Part shown: one piece after another, positions 1 through 8,548 of the stretch
Position numbering within the stretch: the stretch's first letter is position 1
How the letters are laid out: each line of letters starts with the position of its first letter
DNA from: Streptomyces chartreusis
Lineage (GTDB): Bacteria > Actinomycetota > Actinomycetes > Streptomycetales > Streptomycetaceae
Length of the DNA: 64,000 nucleotides
Assembly: GCF_008704715.1 (NCBI RefSeq)
Contig: NZ_CP023689.1
Location: forward strand, 3,472,001 to 3,536,000
Reading direction: 5' to 3'
The notes under the pieces: model-generated
What the model saw: the letters and a program-made list of their open reading frames with translations, nothing else
What the model was told of the DNA's origin: nothing
The model's database searches: none
Position numbers and translations under genes: made by a program

Positions 1-957
1 GACGCAGGCGCGCACGGCGGCAGCGAGTTGCGTTCCCCACAAGGTGCCGTCGGCGAGCAGGTCCGCGAATTGCAGGGCCTCTCGTTCGGCCACCAGGAAA
101 TCGGAGACGCAGTCCTCGACCCGTCGCCTGACTTCCGTCACCGTCTCTTCGAGCGTCAGCCCCTTGTGGGTGATGAGACTGATTCCGAGATTGTGCACCT
201 CGTCGCCCGCTATTTCCTTCGGGAATGAACACAGATCGTTGTACCAGGCGGCGAATTCTTGACTCAGCAGGGCCGCCCGTCTAAATGCGGGGTGCTGTCG
301 CACGGAGTCCGGCAGTTCCATTCCTGCGCTCGGCTCCAGCAGATCGGTCCAGATCGCGTGGGCGAATGTGAGCCGGCGCAGTTCGAGGTATTCCTCGACG
401 GTGGGTATTATCCCTTCGATACGGTTGTGGAATTCCTGGTCGTACGCCTCGATCACGGCGTGGAAGTGCCGGGCGAACCGGCTGTTCCAGGAGTCGGGCA
501 GGAACGAGTACAACCGCGTCACACTGTCCGCGAACCCCGCGACCAGCGGGTCCGCGTGGTGCAGATGGTCCTCCGGGGAGTCGAGCGCCACGTGCAGGAG
601 GCCTCTGAGCCGCCGCCAGGCGGCGGGGCGCCGGTGGACGATGTCGCGGTCGTGCCGGTCGTCCCAGACGAAGAACCACGCGCTGTAGTCCGCAATCGCC
701 TGGAGCACCTCGTCGGGGGCGCCAATGTAGTACCCCGCCATCAGGTCCGTGTAGCAAAGGCCGTCGGCATATTCTTCGACCTTGTCGGCCGGCATCAGAC
801 GTTTTTCCAGCAGCCAGGCGCGGGTCTTCTCCTGGAGCTGGGGCCAATACGGATGCAGTTGCCTCGGAAAGGCCGCTTCGATCATCGGGAGAGAGAGCGA
901 CGGTGGAACCGGGACCGCCGTCGGTGTCGCTGTGGTGCTGTCCGAGAAAGCATGCAC
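1..957 (-). CDS. cyc1: Epi-isozizaene synthase (sesquiterpene cyclase), 3' end outside window
   Basis: Class I terpene cyclase that converts farnesyl diphosphate to epi-isozizaene, the first step to the albaflavenone antibiotics. The 319 visible codons contain the aspartate-rich Mg2+ motif DDRHD at residues 99-103 and the second metal motif NDLCSFPKE (N240, S244, E248), with spacing as in the characterised S. coelicolor enzyme (about 361 residues), so roughly 40 C-terminal residues are missing. The GTG start is chosen because it reads VHAFSDSTTATPTA, matching the known N-terminus, and has AGGAG seven bases upstream. In S. coelicolor the P450 CYP170A1 lies just downstream, which here would be beyond the left edge. 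Identification rests on remembered family sequence plus both metal motifs. Confidence 0.95.
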   Translation of the reverse strand, partial: MHAFSDSTTATPTAVPVPPSLSLPMIEAAFPRQLHPYWPQLQEKTRAWLLEKRLMPADKVEEYADGLCYTDLMAGYYIGAPDEVLQAIADYSAWFFVWDDRHDRDIVHRRPAAWRRLRGLLHVALDSPEDHLHHADPLVAGFADSVTRLYSFLPDSWNSRFARHFHAVIEAYDQEFHNRIEGIIPTVEEYLELRRLTFAHAIWTDLLEPSAGMELPDSVRQHPAFRRAALLSQEFAAWYNDLCSFPKEIAGDEVHNLGISLITHKGLTLEETVTEVRRRVEDCVSDFLVAEREALQFADLLADGTLWGTQLAAAVRACV

Positions 958-1183
958 GAACAAACTCCTCTCAGCCGCCAGTTGTGCAGTCGTGCACGCC
1001 CCTCCCGCTGTGCCGGGCGTGCGCCGTCGCGTATCCCCGCACTTCCATTCAGCACCATAACTGACCGTTTTGGGAACGCATTTGCTTCTTTCACTACCCC
1101 CGAGTGCCGAGATTCTCCCTCTTTGTGACTGGATCTGGATCACTACTTGCGTGTATGGGTTCGAACATGCGACGGACATACGA

Positions 1184-1223
1184 ACGGCGCCTGGTCAGGA
1201 GGGGGAACCTGACCAAGCGCCGT
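1184..1223 (-). terminator. Hairpin terminator after def
   Basis: Inverted repeat with arms 1184-1199 and 1208-1223: 7 bp, one C/A mismatch, then 8 bp, with an 8-nt purine-rich loop. It lies about 30 bases past the stop codon of the peptide deformylase gene, on whose strand it would act. The remaining bases from 958 to 1183 carry the ribosome-binding site and presumably the promoter of the terpene synthase; I see no clear -35/-10 pair there. Confidence 0.7.
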
Positions 1224-1255
1224 GCGTAAGTGACTTGTGGGGCCGAAGGGCCGTC

Positions 1256-1906
1256 TCAGTCGTTGGCGACCACGGGGTAGCGGGGCTCGTTCTCGGCCAT
1301 CTGCCGCAGCGCGTCCTTGCGCTCGCGCTTGGAGAGCCGGTCGATGTAGAGGTAGCCGTACAGGTGGTCCGTCTCGTGCTGCAAACACCGAGCGAAGTAG
1401 CCCGTGCCGCGCACCTTGATCGGGTTGCCCTTCTCGTCCTGCCCGGTCAGCTCGGCGTAGTCGGGCCGGGCGAGCGGCGCGTACGCGGTCGGCACGGACA
1501 GGCAGCCCTCGTTGCTGTCGTCCAGCCGGCGCAGGTCGGCGGGCAGCTCGACGAGCTTGGGGTTGCACACCACGCCGACGTGCCGCTTGCCCTCGTCGTC
1601 CATGCAGTCGTAGATGAAGACCTTCAGGTCGACGCCGATCTGGTTGGCGGCCAGGCCCACGCCCTCGGCGGTGCGCTGCGAGGCGAACATGTCCGCCACC
1701 AGCTGGTCCAGCTCGGCGCCGAACTCGGTGACGTCCTTGCACTCCTTGTGCAGAACCGGGTTCCCCACCACGGTGATCGGCCGCGAGGTGCCGCGCTCAC
1801 GCCAGGCGTTCTCGCGCTCCTCCGTCTCCTCGGTGTCGACGACGAACCCCTCGTCGTCCACGGGGAGCACGCCCGCGTGCTGCTGCTCGGTGTCCTGCTG
1901 GGCCAT
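1256..1906 (-). CDS. def: Peptide deformylase
   Basis: Removes the N-formyl group from nascent proteins in the cytoplasm. All three family motifs are present: [10 protein letters not shown] (residues 82-91), EGCLSVP (133-139, metal ligand C135) and QHETDH (176-181, ligands H177 and H181, catalytic E178). At 216 residues it is longer than the usual 170-190 because of an acidic N-terminal extension of about 40 residues before the catalytic fold. Start ATG at 1906; the Shine-Dalgarno match (GAGGAAGG) is rather far upstream. It is followed by a hairpin terminator. Clear assignment. Confidence 0.96.
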   Translation of the reverse strand: MAQQDTEQQHAGVLPVDDEGFVVDTEETEERENAWRERGTSRPITVVGNPVLHKECKDVTEFGAELDQLVADMFASQRTAEGVGLAANQIGVDLKVFIYDCMDDEGKRHVGVVCNPKLVELPADLRRLDDSNEGCLSVPTAYAPLARPDYAELTGQDEKGNPIKVRGTGYFARCLQHETDHLYGYLYIDRLSKRERKDALRQMAENEPRYPVVAND

Positions 1907-1965
1907 GACCGACGTATGCCTTCCTCAGAAAAACAGGGGTGTGGTGCTGATACAGGGTACGGGGA

Positions 1966-2008
1966 GTCGCGCCCCCGAAGGGGCGCGGGGAACTGCGCGA
2001 CCAGCCAC
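1966..2008. repeat. Streptomyces-type intergenic repeat, copy 1
   Basis: A 43-bp sequence beginning with a 7-bp hairpin (GCGCCCC / GGGGCGC around CGAA) and ending in ACTGCGCGACCAGCCAC. The same 43-mer recurs at 36061-36103 with only the loop changed (41 of 43 identical), and a longer variant lies at 14135-14187. It sits between the TPR gene and def. Function unknown; the hairpin part could help terminate the TPR gene transcript. Confidence 0.75.
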
Positions 2009-2033
2009 CACGGTGCCGCGGCCGACCACGGAC

Positions 2034-3014
2034 CTAGCAGACTTCTTCCAGGTCCCGCCAATCCCTGGAATCAGGGCTGTCCGCGACCCACCCGTCCAGC
2101 AACCCCCGGACCAGCGCGGCCGGCGCAGCCACCCCGCACTCGCGCTCCGGCACCCACAGCTGCCCGTCGGTCCGATGCCCCAGCGGCCCGGGGTGCCCCG
2201 GCTCACTGTGGTCGTGCGGATCCAGATGCTCCCCGTCGCCCTCGTCGGACGGCATCCGCGACTCGGAGCACATCCGGCACAGCAGCCGCACGGACGACGA
2301 CCAGTCCTCCGCCGCGAACCCGGCGTCCGCGGCAAGCTGCTCCAGCGCGTCCCGGTCGGCCTCGGTGGCGGCCTCCAGGAGAACCACCCAGGTGGGCACG
2401 GGTGACGGTGCCCACAGCTCGATCTCGTCGAAGACGGGGAAGGCGTGCCCGGCCGCCGTGGTCCGCTCGCCGTGGGGCACCCCGTCGTGCAGCACGACCT
2501 CGCCCCAGCGCCGCCCGGAGGACGGCAGCGGGATCGACAGCACCTCGATCCGGGCGGGGTCGAGGCGCCGCCCCCACACCACCTCGGCCTCCCCCTCCGG
2601 GGACAGCCGTACGGCCGCGCTGCCGAGGTCCATGCCGACCGGCTCACCGGACTCGGTCGCCCCACCGGGCACCCGCAGCCCGTACGCCTGCCAGGCCCGC
2701 CGGGCCAGCGGCCAGTCCTGGAGTGCGGTGGCCGCGATGCCGACGTTCCACCAGTCGGGCGCCCCGGTCTCCCGGTCCAGCAGCGCCACGGCACGCAGTC
2801 CGGCCGCCCGGGCCTGTTCCCAGTCGTGCCGGAACTTGTGCAGCAGCGCGAGGTTGAACCAGGACTCCGAAAGCCAGGGCTCCAGATCGGCGGCACGTGT
2901 AAGCAGCGCGCCTGCGTCCTCGTACCGGCCGTCGCCGATGAGCGTGAACGCCCGGTCGGTGGCCTGCCGCCAGGAGGCGGAGGGCCGGTGCCGTCCCTTG
3001 CCGAAGATCCTCAC
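2034..3014 (-). CDS. Tetratricopeptide-repeat protein, function unknown
   Basis: About 326 residues from a GTG start (VRIFGKGRHRPSASWRQATD). The first ~110 residues form helical TPR-like units (ATDRAFTLIGDGRYEDAGAL, then a unit around SWFNLALLHKFRHDWEQARA). The remainder is an uncharacterised domain with several conserved-looking Trp residues and a Cys/His-rich stretch (RLLCRMCSESRMPSDEGDGE, then HLDPHDHSEPGH) that might bind metal. Upstream ATG and GTG codons would extend it to 3134, but the extension reads as low-quality coding sequence. It lies between the HD-domain pair and def on the same strand. No enzymatic role can be assigned. Confidence 0.75.
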   Translation of the reverse strand: MRIFGKGRHRPSASWRQATDRAFTLIGDGRYEDAGALLTRAADLEPWLSESWFNLALLHKFRHDWEQARAAGLRAVALLDRETGAPDWWNVGIAATALQDWPLARRAWQAYGLRVPGGATESGEPVGMDLGSAAVRLSPEGEAEVVWGRRLDPARIEVLSIPLPSSGRRWGEVVLHDGVPHGERTTAAGHAFPVFDEIELWAPSPVPTWVVLLEAATEADRDALEQLAADAGFAAEDWSSSVRLLCRMCSESRMPSDEGDGEHLDPHDHSEPGHPGPLGHRTDGQLWVPERECGVAAPAALVRGLLDGWVADSPDSRDWRDLEEVC

Positions 3015-3123
3015 GATTCCCGCCTGCCAGTTCCGTGGAGTGGGCTGGCTAGTGCTCGCCCCCGGACACACTCTCATTCGCATCCAACCACGTACGGCTG
3101 GAAGGGCGCTCATTACCCATGGG

Positions 3124-4365
3124 TTACCCAGCACCAGGCCTTGTCAGACAGTCTCTGGACAGGACCATCGCCAGTGATCCCACCACCTCCGGCGAGTAGT
3201 CCCCGGCGGTGCCCAGCCGCAGCTCCTCCAGGGCCTTCAGCGGCCCGTCGGGCCCCGCGTCCCGGGACTTCTCCTCGTAGGCGTTGACCGTCCGCACGAT
3301 CCGCGCGGCGACCGGCTGCTCAGGACCGGGGTCGGCGAGCCGCTCCACGATCGTCGCGACCTGCGGACTCACCCCGGTCTGCCGTACGACGGCCCCGCCG
3401 AGCAGCGCGATCCTGCGCTGCTCCTCGACGGGCAGTACGGCGGTGGCACCGGCCGGCACCGGGTCGACCAGGCTGAGCTGCCCGATGTCGTGCATGAGGG
3501 CCGCGTACTCCAGCACGGTGAGCTCGGCCTCCGACAGGCCCAGCTCCCGCCCGACCTCCCGGCTGAGCGCGGCCACCCGCCGGGCGTGTCCCACCGGGGT
3601 GTACCCGGCGATCTCGGTGGCCCGGGCGAGGGAGGCGATGGTCTGCCGGTAGGTGGCCCGCACGGCGGCGTACCGGCGGACGGACATCTGGGTGACCAGC
3701 AGGGGGAGCGAGAAGACGGGCAGCGCCCACAGCCCGACCACGGCGACCGCCAGCGCCATCACCGCGCCCGTCGCGCAGACGGCCGACCCGACCCCGAGGG
3801 TCGCCCGCAGCTCGTCCCGCAGCAGCGGCCAGAACGGCCACCGGGTGCGTGCGTGCGCCAGCGCGGCCGCGAGTACGGCGTCGCACAGGGTGGTGAGGGT
3901 GAGGATGGCGAGCAGGAGCAGCGCGTAGGAGGTGCCCCAGCCGTGGAACGTGCCCTGGTTGAACAGGGGTTGGAAGCAGGCGGCGGCGAATCCGACGGTG
4001 AGCATGCGCCGGGCGAGGTGGTCGAGCACGGGACGGCCGCGCGCGATGTGCGGGACGCTGCCGAGCAGCGAGGCGGCCAGGACGACGCCGACGACCTGGG
4101 CGACACCGTGCCGGGTGGGATCACCGCCGCTCTCCCCCAGCAGGGCGTACGACAGCGCGGCGGCGGCTCCGAGTGGGGCGGCCTCCCTGCCTTCGGCGCC
4201 GGTCCAGCGGGTCAGCTCACCGAGGGTGACGAGAGCCCCGAAGGCGAGGGCGGTCCCGCGGTCGACGAGGCCGCTCCCGAGCATGCCGAGGAGACAGCCC
4301 GTGGCGAGGAGGGCGGCGCTGCCGCGGACGGCGGTGAGCAGGACCGGTGGCCGCGGGCCGCTCAT
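3124..4365 (-). CDS. Membrane protein with degenerate HD domain
   Basis: A 413-residue protein. The N-terminal ~230 residues hold several hydrophobic segments (membrane sensor module); the C-terminal part is an HD domain with HARRVAALSREVG and HDIGQ. The lysine of the canonical HDxGK motif is Gln and there is no HHExxDGxGYP motif, so c-di-GMP hydrolysis is doubtful. Start ATG 4365 overlaps the stop of the upstream HD-GYP gene by four bases (ATGA), so the two are translationally coupled and probably work together. The stop lies about 110 bases from the TPR gene start. Confidence 0.85.
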   Translation of the reverse strand: MSGPRPPVLLTAVRGSAALLATGCLLGMLGSGLVDRGTALAFGALVTLGELTRWTGAEGREAAPLGAAAALSYALLGESGGDPTRHGVAQVVGVVLAASLLGSVPHIARGRPVLDHLARRMLTVGFAAACFQPLFNQGTFHGWGTSYALLLLAILTLTTLCDAVLAAALAHARTRWPFWPLLRDELRATLGVGSAVCATGAVMALAVAVVGLWALPVFSLPLLVTQMSVRRYAAVRATYRQTIASLARATEIAGYTPVGHARRVAALSREVGRELGLSEAELTVLEYAALMHDIGQLSLVDPVPAGATAVLPVEEQRRIALLGGAVVRQTGVSPQVATIVERLADPGPEQPVAARIVRTVNAYEEKSRDAGPDGPLKALEELRLGTAGDYSPEVVGSLAMVLSRDCLTRPGAG

Positions 4366-5651
4366 CGGGGCGCTCCGGGCGCGCCCGCGACCTGCGGGTG
4401 AAGCGCGGGTACGGCGGTCTCGTCCGCGGTCACGGCGGGGTGCCAGCCGTGCTGGTCGACGGCGCGGACGAGGGCGCCGACCATCCGGGGGTCGAACTGG
4501 GAGCCCGCACACTTCTCCAGCTCGCGCAGGGCGACGGACACCGGCCGGGCCCGTGAGTAGGACCGGGTCGACGTCATCGCGTCGAAGGCGTCCGCGACCG
4601 CCACCACCCGCGCCGACTCCGGGATCTGACTCCCGCTCAGCCCGTAGGGGTAACCGGTGCCGTCCAGCCGTTCGTGGTGATGCAGTACGGCGGCCCGTGC
4701 CTCGCCGAGGAAGGAGATCCCGCGGACCATCTCGTGTCCGTACTCGGGGTGCAGCTCGATGACCCGCCGCTCCTCGGGCGTCAGCGGCCCGTTCTTGCGG
4801 AGCAGCCGGGTGGGCACGCCCAGCTTGCCGACGTCGTGCAGGATCCCGGCGAAGCGGAGCACCTCGACGCGCTCGTCGGCGAGGCCCAGCTCACGGGCGA
4901 TCATCATGGTGGCGCTGCCGACGCGCTCGCTGTGGCCGCGGGTGTAGCCGTCCTTGATGTCGACGGCCTGGACGAGTGCCCTGATGGTGGCCTGGTGGGC
5001 CGCGTTTTCCCGGTGGTACTGGGCGAACGCCCACCACGACACGCACATCGGCAGCAGCACGAGCAGCGCGGACACGGGGCCGTAGGGACTGCGCCACAGC
5101 ACGGCCATCATCAGCCCGGCGAGACCGTGTACGGCGATCGGCGCGAGCGATCTCAGGAACAGCTCGTGCCAGGTCCGGCGCAGCGGACGGCGCTCGGCGA
5201 GCGCGAGGATCCCGCCGTCCAGCGCGGTCAGGACCAGGCAGAACGCCAGGACCGCGGCTCCGGCGTGCACGAGCACATGCGGGAACTCGGCCGCCACTAC
5301 GGCGTCCCGCTCGTCCAGCAGCCGGTAGACCCACGCCGCCGGCCACACCGCGACCGCCAGCTGGGACGCGCGCCACACCCGCCGCAGCGGCTGCGGCCGG
5401 CCGCCGGCCGGGGCGATCAGCGCCCCCGGCACCGCGACCAGCGCGGCGGCGGACGGTGGCAGCAGGAAGGCACCGGCGAGGAGCACCGGGTAGAACGAGC
5501 CGGACAGTCGCTCGCCCCCGGCGTAGAGCGCGGCCAGCAGGGCCACGGCCCACCAGGGGATGTGCGTCGACGGCAGGGCGTGCATGGAGCACAGGGCGCC
5601 GAGGGCGACCAGGCCGATACAGACACGGGCCCGTAAGGGTGTCGACTCCAT
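4362..5651 (-). CDS. Membrane HD-GYP phosphodiesterase (predicted)
   Basis: A 429-residue protein: about seven hydrophobic segments in residues 10-210, then an HD-GYP domain. The catalytic signatures are intact: GHSERVG (from residue 239), HDVGK (272-276) and HHERLDGTGYP (325-335), followed by DAFDAMTSTRSY. HD-GYP proteins of this type hydrolyse cyclic di-GMP, so this is probably a membrane-anchored second-messenger phosphodiesterase. It overlaps the downstream degenerate HD gene by ATGA. Substrate and signal are inferred. Confidence 0.88.
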   Translation of the reverse strand: MESTPLRARVCIGLVALGALCSMHALPSTHIPWWAVALLAALYAGGERLSGSFYPVLLAGAFLLPPSAAALVAVPGALIAPAGGRPQPLRRVWRASQLAVAVWPAAWVYRLLDERDAVVAAEFPHVLVHAGAAVLAFCLVLTALDGGILALAERRPLRRTWHELFLRSLAPIAVHGLAGLMMAVLWRSPYGPVSALLVLLPMCVSWWAFAQYHRENAAHQATIRALVQAVDIKDGYTRGHSERVGSATMMIARELGLADERVEVLRFAGILHDVGKLGVPTRLLRKNGPLTPEERRVIELHPEYGHEMVRGISFLGEARAAVLHHHERLDGTGYPYGLSGSQIPESARVVAVADAFDAMTSTRSYSRARPVSVALRELEKCAGSQFDPRMVGALVRAVDQHGWHPAVTADETAVPALHPQVAGAPGAPR

Positions 5652-5756
5652 ACGCCCCTCCCCGGCCGCGCGCTTCAGGCAGGGAGCCTAGGGCGGCGAG
5701 GGAGGTTCGCGGTCCTACGACCGGGGGATTAGCACGTTCGAGTGACGGGCGTGCGT

Positions 5757-6059
5757 TCAGGATTCCTGTGGCGCTGCCGTGACGTCGTGCTCGGGCACGG
5801 CCTGCCCGGAACGGATCAGGTCGAGCCGTCCGAGAACCTTGGCACGCAGGTCGGTGGGCACGTCGTCATGTCCGCAGCACCGCTTGACCAGCTTCTTCAC
5901 GGCCTCTTCGAGACCGTACTTCTCCAGGCACGGCGAGCACTCCGTGAAGTGCTGCTTGAACTTGTCGCGGTCGACGTCCGGCATCTCGCTGTCGAGGAAC
6001 TCGTAGAGATGATCGAGTACCTCAGAGCAGTCCGTCTCGTGCGGCTCTCCGCAGCTCAT
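5757..6059 (-). CDS. rsrA: Redox-sensing zinc anti-sigma factor RsrA
   Basis: A 100-residue ZAS-family anti-sigma factor that binds and holds SigR; thiol oxidation releases zinc and forms a disulfide, freeing the sigma factor. The Zn/redox residues are visible: C3, H7, C11, H37, C41, C44, and the C61-C62 pair, in the pattern of S. coelicolor RsrA (HxxxCxxC core). Its ATG overlaps the sigR stop by four bases (ATGA), fixing equimolar expression. Certain by sequence and context. Confidence 0.97.
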   Translation of the reverse strand: MSCGEPHETDCSEVLDHLYEFLDSEMPDVDRDKFKQHFTECSPCLEKYGLEEAVKKLVKRCCGHDDVPTDLRAKVLGRLDLIRSGQAVPEHDVTAAPQES

Positions 6060-6751
6060 GAGCCCGAGCCTTTCGCTTCGTTCGACTCTCCGGCGCCGGC
6101 CGGGACCAGTCCGCGCTCGCGGGCGTAGTCCTCGAGCATGCCGCGCAGTTGACGGCGGCCCCGGTGCAGCCGGGACATCACCGTACCGATGGGTGTCCCC
6201 ATGATGTCCGCGATCTCCTTGTACGCAAAGCCCTCGACGTCGGCCAGATACACGGCGATCCGGAATTCCTCGGGGATGGCCTGGAGTGCTTCCTTCACGT
6301 CCGAGTCCGGCAGATGGTCGAGTGCCTGCGACTCCGCGGAGCGAAGGCCCGTCGACATGTGCGACTCGGCGCGCGCGAGCTGCCAGTCCTCGATCTCCTC
6401 GGCCGCGGAGCGCTGGGGTTCACGCTGCTTCTTGCGGTACGAGTTGATGAAGGTGTTGGTGAGGATCCGGTACAGCCAGGCCTTGAGGTTGGTGCCCTCG
6501 CGGAACTGGTGGAAGGACGCGTACGCCTTGGCGTACGTCTCCTGCACCAGGTCCTCCGCGTCGGCAGGGTTGCGCGTCATGCGCAGTGCGGCCGAGTACA
6601 TCTGGTCGAGGAATTCGAGTGCGTCCCGCTCGAAGCGCGCGGTGCGCTCGGCGGTCGACTCCGCGGGCGTGTCCACGCCCGTGCCCTGGCCCTCGGGCTG
6701 CTCCGCCTGGCCGTTGTCGGTCCCTGCGTCGGTACCGGGAACCGGACCCAC
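6056..6751 (-). CDS. sigR: ECF sigma factor SigR
   Basis: Sigma factor for thiol-oxidative (disulfide) stress. Region 2 ([20 protein letters not shown], then [20 protein letters not shown]) and region 4 ([20 protein letters not shown], then [20 protein letters not shown]) are complete. The GTG at 6751 gives a 231-residue protein close to the stable S. coelicolor SigR (about 227), but GAGGAG abuts the codon directly, so the spacing is unusual. The frame stays open upstream for the longer isoform (separate entry). It is coupled to rsrA and autoregulated through a SigR promoter at 6976-7001. Confidence 0.93.
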   Translation of the reverse strand: MGPVPGTDAGTDNGQAEQPEGQGTGVDTPAESTAERTARFERDALEFLDQMYSAALRMTRNPADAEDLVQETYAKAYASFHQFREGTNLKAWLYRILTNTFINSYRKKQREPQRSAAEEIEDWQLARAESHMSTGLRSAESQALDHLPDSDVKEALQAIPEEFRIAVYLADVEGFAYKEIADIMGTPIGTVMSRLHRGRRQLRGMLEDYARERGLVPAGAGESNEAKGSGS

Positions 6752-6937
6752 CTCCTCAAGATTGCGGGCAGGGCCGAAACCGGCCCCACCTGAATCGGAG
6801 GATAGACGACCTGCCGTACCCGCCGCCCCTCGAATAGGAGCGGTCTTGGCCGCGTGCAGCACCGTCCAGTCCAGGTCGGCGAGGCTGCTGCGGCTCTGGC
6901 AGTGGGTCGAACCCATGCGGCGGACTTCCTCTCCCAC
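6752..6937 (-). other. sigR: In-frame N-terminal extension of sigR (SigR' isoform)
   Basis: The sigR frame is open upstream of the GTG start, with ATG codons at 6937 and 6916. Starting at 6916 adds exactly 55 residues, the size I recall for the stress-induced, unstable SigR' isoform of S. coelicolor made from the SigR-dependent transcript. The extension is polar and contains one Cys (MGSTHCQSR). The SigR promoter lies just upstream of both ATGs, consistent with induced transcripts carrying the long start. Confidence 0.75.
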
Positions 6938-6975
6938 GACGTCGGCGCTGGTGCTTCAGCACCCGTGTCCGCCAC

Positions 6976-7001
6976 AACCAAGGCCGGGTCCGCAACATTC
7001 C
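6976..7001 (-). promoter_or_regulatory. SigR-dependent promoter sigRp2
   Basis: On the minus strand GGAAT (7001-6997), exactly 18 bases, then GTT (6978-6976): a perfect match to the SigR consensus GGAAT-N18-GTT. It precedes the extended sigR start by about 40 bases and explains positive autoregulation. Confidence 0.92.
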
Positions 7002-7008
7002 CGAAGCT

Positions 7009-7656
7009 TTACCCCAGTGACCCTGCCCACTTCAGAGCCGCGTCCGTGACGATCGCCACGGCCTCGTCCTGGCCGAGGGGCGCCCGCTTGGCCACGGCGA
7101 ACCCGTGATCGCCGTAGGGCACCTCGACCAGCTCGTAGTCACCGGCGGGGAACTCCTCGGGGCTGCCGAAGGGGTCGTTGCCGCCCTGGACGACGAGGGT
7201 GGGCACCCCGGCGCCGAGCAGTTCCTCGGCGCGGGACTTCTCGGGCTTGCCGGGCGGGTGCAGGGGGAAGCTGAGTGCGAGCACGGCGTGCGCCCCGAGT
7301 TCGACGGCGGTACGGCAGGCGACGCGGGCGCCGGCGCTGCGGCCGCCGGAGATCACGGGTAGCCCCGGTGCGGCGAGCGCGGGCCACACGCCCCGCCAGC
7401 CGACGTCCAGCGTCTTCGGCGCGGGCGCCACCTTCTTGCCGGCCACCCGCCAGGGCTGCTCGACGAGGGCGACGGTCACGCCGTGGGCGGGCAGCACCTC
7501 GGCGAGTGCCACGAGGTCACGCGCCCCGATGCCGCCTCCGGCGCCGTGGCTCGCGGCCAGGACCAGCCGTGCCTTCTTCGCAGGGTGCCAGGTGATGCGG
7601 GCGTCCCCCGCATCCGTACCGATGATCTCGGTCGTCACATCAGACTCGGTCGTCAC
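7009..7656 (-). CDS. Alpha/beta-hydrolase, KANL3/Tex30-like family
   Basis: A 215-residue single-domain alpha/beta hydrolase. The nucleophile elbow is GGRSAGAR, the acid is probably the Asp of GGNDPFG, and the base is the His of YGDHGF, so the Ser-Asp-His triad looks complete. An oxyanion region SHGAGG follows the first strand. The GTG start lies one base after the stop of the SRAP gene (TGA 7660-7658, GTG 7656), so the two form an operon. The substrate cannot be told from the sequence. Confidence 0.85.
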   Translation of the reverse strand: MTTESDVTTEIIGTDAGDARITWHPAKKARLVLAASHGAGGGIGARDLVALAEVLPAHGVTVALVEQPWRVAGKKVAPAPKTLDVGWRGVWPALAAPGLPVISGGRSAGARVACRTAVELGAHAVLALSFPLHPPGKPEKSRAEELLGAGVPTLVVQGGNDPFGSPEEFPAGDYELVEVPYGDHGFAVAKRAPLGQDEAVAIVTDAALKWAGSLG

Positions 7657-7657
7657 G

Positions 7658-8473
7658 TCAGAAAAGTGTGCCCTCTTCGGGGCCGTCCAGCTCCTTCAGC
7701 AGCTCCGGGCCGTTGTTGCGGACGTTGCTGACCAGCGTGGAGACGGGGTAGGCGCGCATCCGTCCGACGGGCGGCGGGGTGAGCAGCGTGCGCAGTTCCT
7801 CGGGGTCCTTGCGGGAGGGGTCCAGCCAGGCGTCCCAACGGTCCGGCGTCAGCATCAGCGGCATCCGGGGGTGGATCTCGGCGAGGGTGTGCGGGCCCTC
7901 CTCGGGCGCGACGGCCAGCGGGGTCGTCTCGGCCTCCGTGGTGATAACCGAGCAGGTGACCCACCAGGCCTGCGGGTGCTCGTCGGGCAGTGTGGAGTCC
8001 CGCCAGAACTCGTACAGCCCGGCCATCGCGAACACCGAGCCGTCGGCGGGCAGCACGAAGTACGGCTGCTTGCGGGGCCGTTTCCGCTTCCCCTCGACCT
8101 CCAGGTCCCGCTCCTGCCGGCCGGTGACCCACTCGTAGTAGCCGTCGGCGGGGATGATGCAGCGGCGGGAGGTGAACGCCCGCCGGTACGACGGCTTCTC
8201 GTGCACCGTCTCCGCGCGGGCGTTGATCATCTTGAAGGCGCTCTCGGGGGTCTTGGACCAGCTGGGCACCAGTCCCCACTTCAGCTTGCGCAGTTGCCGG
8301 ACCGGCCGCGGGTCGTCCGCGTCCTTCAAGGGGCGGTCGAGGACGACGTGGACCTCCTTGGTCGGAGCCACGTTGTAGTCGGCCTCGAGGGTCTCCTCGG
8401 GCTCCCACTTCTCGATCTCGAAGATTCCCGCGAGATCCTCGGGCCCACGACTGGCCGCATACCGTCCGCACAT
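7658..8473 (-). CDS. SRAP-domain abasic-site crosslinking protein (HMCES/YedK family)
   Basis: A 271-residue SRAP protein. The start is set at the MCGRY codon because the family exposes Cys2 as N-terminal residue after Met removal; that Cys forms a thiazolidine crosslink with abasic sites in single-stranded DNA. Other family signatures are present: YNVAPT, WGLVPSW, INARAET, RRCIIPADGYYEW and HPRMPLML. It overlaps nothing but is practically contiguous with the downstream hydrolase. The role is shielding abasic sites at replication forks, known for the family and inferred here. Confidence 0.92.
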   Translation of the reverse strand: MCGRYAASRGPEDLAGIFEIEKWEPEETLEADYNVAPTKEVHVVLDRPLKDADDPRPVRQLRKLKWGLVPSWSKTPESAFKMINARAETVHEKPSYRRAFTSRRCIIPADGYYEWVTGRQERDLEVEGKRKRPRKQPYFVLPADGSVFAMAGLYEFWRDSTLPDEHPQAWWVTCSVITTEAETTPLAVAPEEGPHTLAEIHPRMPLMLTPDRWDAWLDPSRKDPEELRTLLTPPPVGRMRAYPVSTLVSNVRNNGPELLKELDGPEEGTLF

Positions 8474-8548
8474 CTGCAATCACCCCTCCGAGCTGACGTT
8501 CAAGAGTGGCAGACGGCTTCCGCACGGGCCACGGCGCTCCGCCGTCGA

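Noticed and set aside
1070..2857. 595-codon open frame on the plus strand across def and the TPR gene
   Set aside because: Antisense shadow of two real minus-strand genes; Arg/Pro/Ala-rich translation with no domain, typical of GC-rich DNA.
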